A stretch of DNA of 6,069 bases from Halobacteriales archaeon (GTDB lineage: Archaea; Halobacteriota; Halobacteria; Halorutilales; JAHENH01), in contig JAHENH010000007.1 in assembly GCA_018609935.1 (NCBI GenBank), forward strand, positions 1-6,069, given 5' to 3'. Positions within the stretch are counted from its first letter, which is position 1. The number at the start of each line of letters is the position of its first letter. The notes below the pieces were generated by a model, which was not told where the DNA came from, made no database searches, and saw only the letters and a program-made list of their open reading frames with translations. The translations under genes and the position numbers were made by a program. Below are positions 4,107-6,069 of the stretch, in pieces.

Positions 4107-4871
4107 CTATACTATTTTTTTTGCTATATTCTGTATTTCTTGTTTTTTTGCGTTTTCTCCTATTTTCAGACGTAGCCTTGGTCGTCCTATATCTACTGGT
4201 ACTTCCTCAGTTTTTATTATTCCTTTATCTTCTAGTTCAGCTTTTTTTCTTGAAAATGTTGCTTTTGACGCTACCCCCGTGTCTTCACCCCACTTTGATA
4301 CATCATATAATAATACTTCATTTTTAGCTGCTGCAAGTAATGCTGCTTTTACACCATCTATACCTGTCTTTAATGCCTCATAGAAATCGTTTTCCATTTT
4401 TTCACCTATCTCATTTCTTAATCTTTCTCTGACCTCTGATATTGGAGGAGTTCTTATATTATATGATTTTCCTTGACCCCATAGAGTATCAAATAAGTCT
4501 AAAGATTTTTCATGTAGATCTGAATCAGTCGAAGTAAGTGTCCCAAGAGCCCCTTTTAATTCCACAAACCCTACTGTTTTATCTTCTACTATTGCAAGAG
4601 ATCTTCTCTCAGCTGAATCAACTGATAAAAAATCTAGTTTTTCTTTTTGTTGAAGCTGTTTTGCAGCACTTGCTACAATAAATTCTTCCATTGCCTCCCT
4701 CAAAGCGTCTTTGCCTGCTATAATCTTTAACTCCCACTCACTATTTTGGTCACCGTTTCTCCAGAGCTTTTTTATAAAACTTTTCAGAACCTCTGATGGT
4801 GGCTGTAAGAGATTTACTTCACCCTCTGCAACCACCTCATCCATATTTTTTTCATCTCCAATTATCTCCAT
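4107..4871 (-). CDS. tbsP: transcriptional regulator TbsP (DUF5821 family)
   Basis: This 254-residue protein is a clear homologue of TbsP, a haloarchaeal DNA-binding regulator known from Haloferax volcanii, where it acts with TrmB on the glycolysis/gluconeogenesis gene gapII. The C-terminal winged helix-turn-helix (about 176-238) is the best-conserved part: LLAAAKNEVLLYDVSKWGED (178-197), ASKATFSRKKAELEDKGII (201-219), TEEVPVDIGRPRLRLKIG (221-238). The N-terminal ~170 residues follow the family's sensor-like domain, including AMEEFIVASAA (60-70) and the RTPPISEVRERL linker (140-151). No membrane segment or metal site is visible. The start is supported by a TATA box 25 bases upstream. It is monocistronic, between the RFC-like gene and the mobile-element remnant, so context gives no hint of its targets. 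Its target genes in this organism may differ from those in Haloferax. Confidence 0.88.
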   Translation of the reverse strand: MEIIGDEKNMDEVVAEGEVNLLQPPSEVLKSFIKKLWRNGDQNSEWELKIIAGKDALREAMEEFIVASAAKQLQQKEKLDFLSVDSAERRSLAIVEDKTVGFVELKGALGTLTSTDSDLHEKSLDLFDTLWGQGKSYNIRTPPISEVRERLRNEIGEKMENDFYEALKTGIDGVKAALLAAAKNEVLLYDVSKWGEDTGVASKATFSRKKAELEDKGIIKTEEVPVDIGRPRLRLKIGENAKKQEIQNIAKKIV

Positions 4872-4889
4872 AAAATAATATACCTAAGA

Positions 4890-4901
4890 TATATATTTAA
4901 C
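4890..4901 (-). promoter_or_regulatory. TATA box of tbsP
   Basis: The minus strand reads GTTAAATATATA here, centred about 25 bases from the ATG at 4871. No Shine-Dalgarno lies before the ATG, so the mRNA is probably leaderless. Confidence 0.55.
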
Positions 4902-5009
4902 TTTTTGGAAGAACTTAATTTTATAATATTAAACAATGTATCTATCATCCACACATACAAAACCATCATTTCTCAACTATAACTAAATATATAAAACAAT
5001 AATCTATAC

Positions 5010-5021
5010 TAAAAACAAACA
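5010..5021 (-). terminator. T-rich stretch downstream of the RFC-like gene
   Basis: The minus strand reads TGTTTGTTTTTA just 12 bases past the stop codon, followed by another TTGTTTTATA run near 5000-4991. These are modest T-tracts that could end the upstream transcript before the tbsP promoter. Confidence 0.3.
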
Positions 5022-5032
5022 GACCTCAGTTT

Positions 5033-5947
5033 CTATTTATTTTTATTTGAAGAAATCTTCGATAATAGATGTTTAAGATGTATTTCATTTTCTATACCTT
5101 CAGTTATCTCTTCTTCTATCTCCGATGCTAACTCTACAGAACTGGGTGACCTATAACTAGATATATAGTCTAATATTTCTATAGGGTTTTGATGTTGTTC
5201 AAGAATTTCTATAGATTCATTTAATTTTCCGTCCTCTGCTAGTTCTACTATATCTTTTGTTTCTTCTTGATCTATATCTTGTACTATCTCAAACACTTGT
5301 TGTTCCATTATTTTTCCCTGTGTGGATACAGCCTGTAATAAATAGATAGATTCTCTTAGATTAGAACTAGCTTCATATATATATTCAAGACCTTCTTGAG
5401 TATATTCCAAGTTTTCTTTTTTCGATATATCTTCAAGTATATTGATTGTTTCTTCCTTTGTAGGATTTTTAAATCTAACAGGAAAAAACCTAGAACGTAT
5501 CGCTGGAATAAAAACTGAAAGAGACCTAGTAGTCACAATAAACTGAACATCTCTTTTCTCAACTATCCTCCTTAACGCTTCTTGGAAGTCTCTACGGATA
5601 CTTTCTGCATTATCTACTAAAACAATCTTTTTATTTATACCTACAGCAGATTCTTTTAATGCATTTATCATAGTATCTCTTTTATTTCCACCTACAAACC
5701 TAGAGTATCTAGGATCGTTAGACAATTCCTTATTTGTAGAGGAAAATATATCTCTAATATTTACGACAGAAACATCCGCACCACCCTCTGAAGCAAGAGC
5801 CATAACAACACTACTTTTACCAGATCCCCTCGGACCGTAAAAGATAGAATTCAAACGTTCATCTCTAACAGTCTGAACTAGTTCCTTTGTATCACTATGT
5901 AGTATATCATCAGTAGACCTGGGAGCATACTTCCTAGTCCACAACAT
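5033..5947 (-). CDS. AAA+ ATPase, replication factor C small-subunit-like (clamp loader)
   Basis: RFC small subunits form the ATP-driven clamp loader that places PCNA on DNA. This 304-residue protein keeps the family order: MLWTRKYAPRS at the N-terminus (RFC box like W-EKYRP), Walker A GPRGSGKS (38-45), a Walker B strand IVLVDNAES (108-116), the QEALRRIVE helix (122-130), the SRC-like motif RSR (151-153) with its arginine, and sensor 2 NLRESIYLLQ (196-205), then a helical collar region (~210-304). It is shorter than the usual ~320 residues. Two key positions differ from active loaders: the Walker B Glu is Asn (D112-N113), and the sensor 1 Asn is Arg (R141). It probably binds ATP but may hydrolyse it poorly, which suggests an accessory paralogue rather than the main RfcS. 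The ATG at 5947 is the only plausible start, with no convincing TATA box at the usual distance. Confidence 0.75.
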   Translation of the reverse strand: MLWTRKYAPRSTDDILHSDTKELVQTVRDERLNSIFYGPRGSGKSSVVMALASEGGADVSVVNIRDIFSSTNKELSNDPRYSRFVGGNKRDTMINALKESAVGINKKIVLVDNAESIRRDFQEALRRIVEKRDVQFIVTTRSLSVFIPAIRSRFFPVRFKNPTKEETINILEDISKKENLEYTQEGLEYIYEASSNLRESIYLLQAVSTQGKIMEQQVFEIVQDIDQEETKDIVELAEDGKLNESIEILEQHQNPIEILDYISSYRSPSSVELASEIEEEITEGIENEIHLKHLLSKISSNKNK

Positions 5948-6069
5948 AACATATATAATAGAGAAACAACAAAAACACTACCCAATCCTATTTTACTCAA
6001 ACAAAACAGAGAGAGAACACAATAATTTCAGATTTCAAGGTCTTTTATAGAAAAATTTCTCTGCATTCC
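5948..6069. other. Right-edge spacer, no gene seen
   Basis: No reading frame, RNA gene or clear repeat is visible. The minus strand has TATATAT about 9 bases upstream of the RFC-like ATG, too close to act as its TATA box for a leaderless start. The promoter of that gene may lie elsewhere in this A/T-rich stretch. Confidence 0.4.

Noticed and set aside
1..6069. CRISPR array, attachment site or replication origin
   Set aside because: No regularly spaced direct repeats, no tRNA-end duplication and no cluster of origin-type repeats were seen by eye on either strand.

Overview
The window comes from an A+T-rich archaeon. The evidence is archaeal translation elongation factor 1-beta with its usual zinc-ribbon partner, an RFC-type clamp-loader ATPase, a SAMP-like ubiquitin-fold protein, and TATA boxes about 25-27 bases upstream of start codons with no Shine-Dalgarno sequence. 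A clear homologue of TbsP, a regulator best known from haloarchaea, together with a succinylase-type DapD, points towards the halophilic euryarchaeotes. The low G+C argues against a typical haloarchaeon. Methanonatronarchaeia or a nanohaloarchaeal lineage would fit, but the sequence alone does not settle this.

Layout. A TPR-repeat protein gene runs off the left edge (1-613, minus). Next come dapD (757-1539, minus; lysine/diaminopimelate synthesis) and a two-gene minus-strand operon, thrC followed after one base by a SAMP/MoaD-like small modifier gene (3164-1691). Divergent from thrC is a plus-strand pair with overlapping start and stop codons: a 53-residue zinc-ribbon protein (3269-3430) and aEF-1beta (3427-3687). 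Bases 3688-4106 hold no intact gene. They carry the decayed 3' end of an IS200/IS605-type tnpB gene on the minus strand, with its right-end hairpin and several other stem-loops, then a long A+T-rich palindrome just past the tbsP stop codon. tbsP (4107-4871, minus) and an RFC small-subunit-like AAA+ gene (5033-5947, minus) fill the right side. The last ~120 bases show no gene.

How the parts fit. The window is mainly housekeeping: amino-acid synthesis (dapD, thrC), translation (aEF-1beta and zinc ribbon), replication or repair (clamp-loader-like ATPase) and regulation (tbsP). Most genes appear to have their own TATA box and to be leaderless; thrC with its small modifier and the zinc-ribbon/aEF-1beta pair are the two co-transcribed units. 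The points most worth a second look are the tnpB remnant that keeps an omegaRNA-like fold next to a possible promoter, the thrC-SAMP pairing, a clamp-loader ATPase with altered Walker B and sensor 1 residues, and a zinc-ribbon protein that has lost one of the family's two metal sites.
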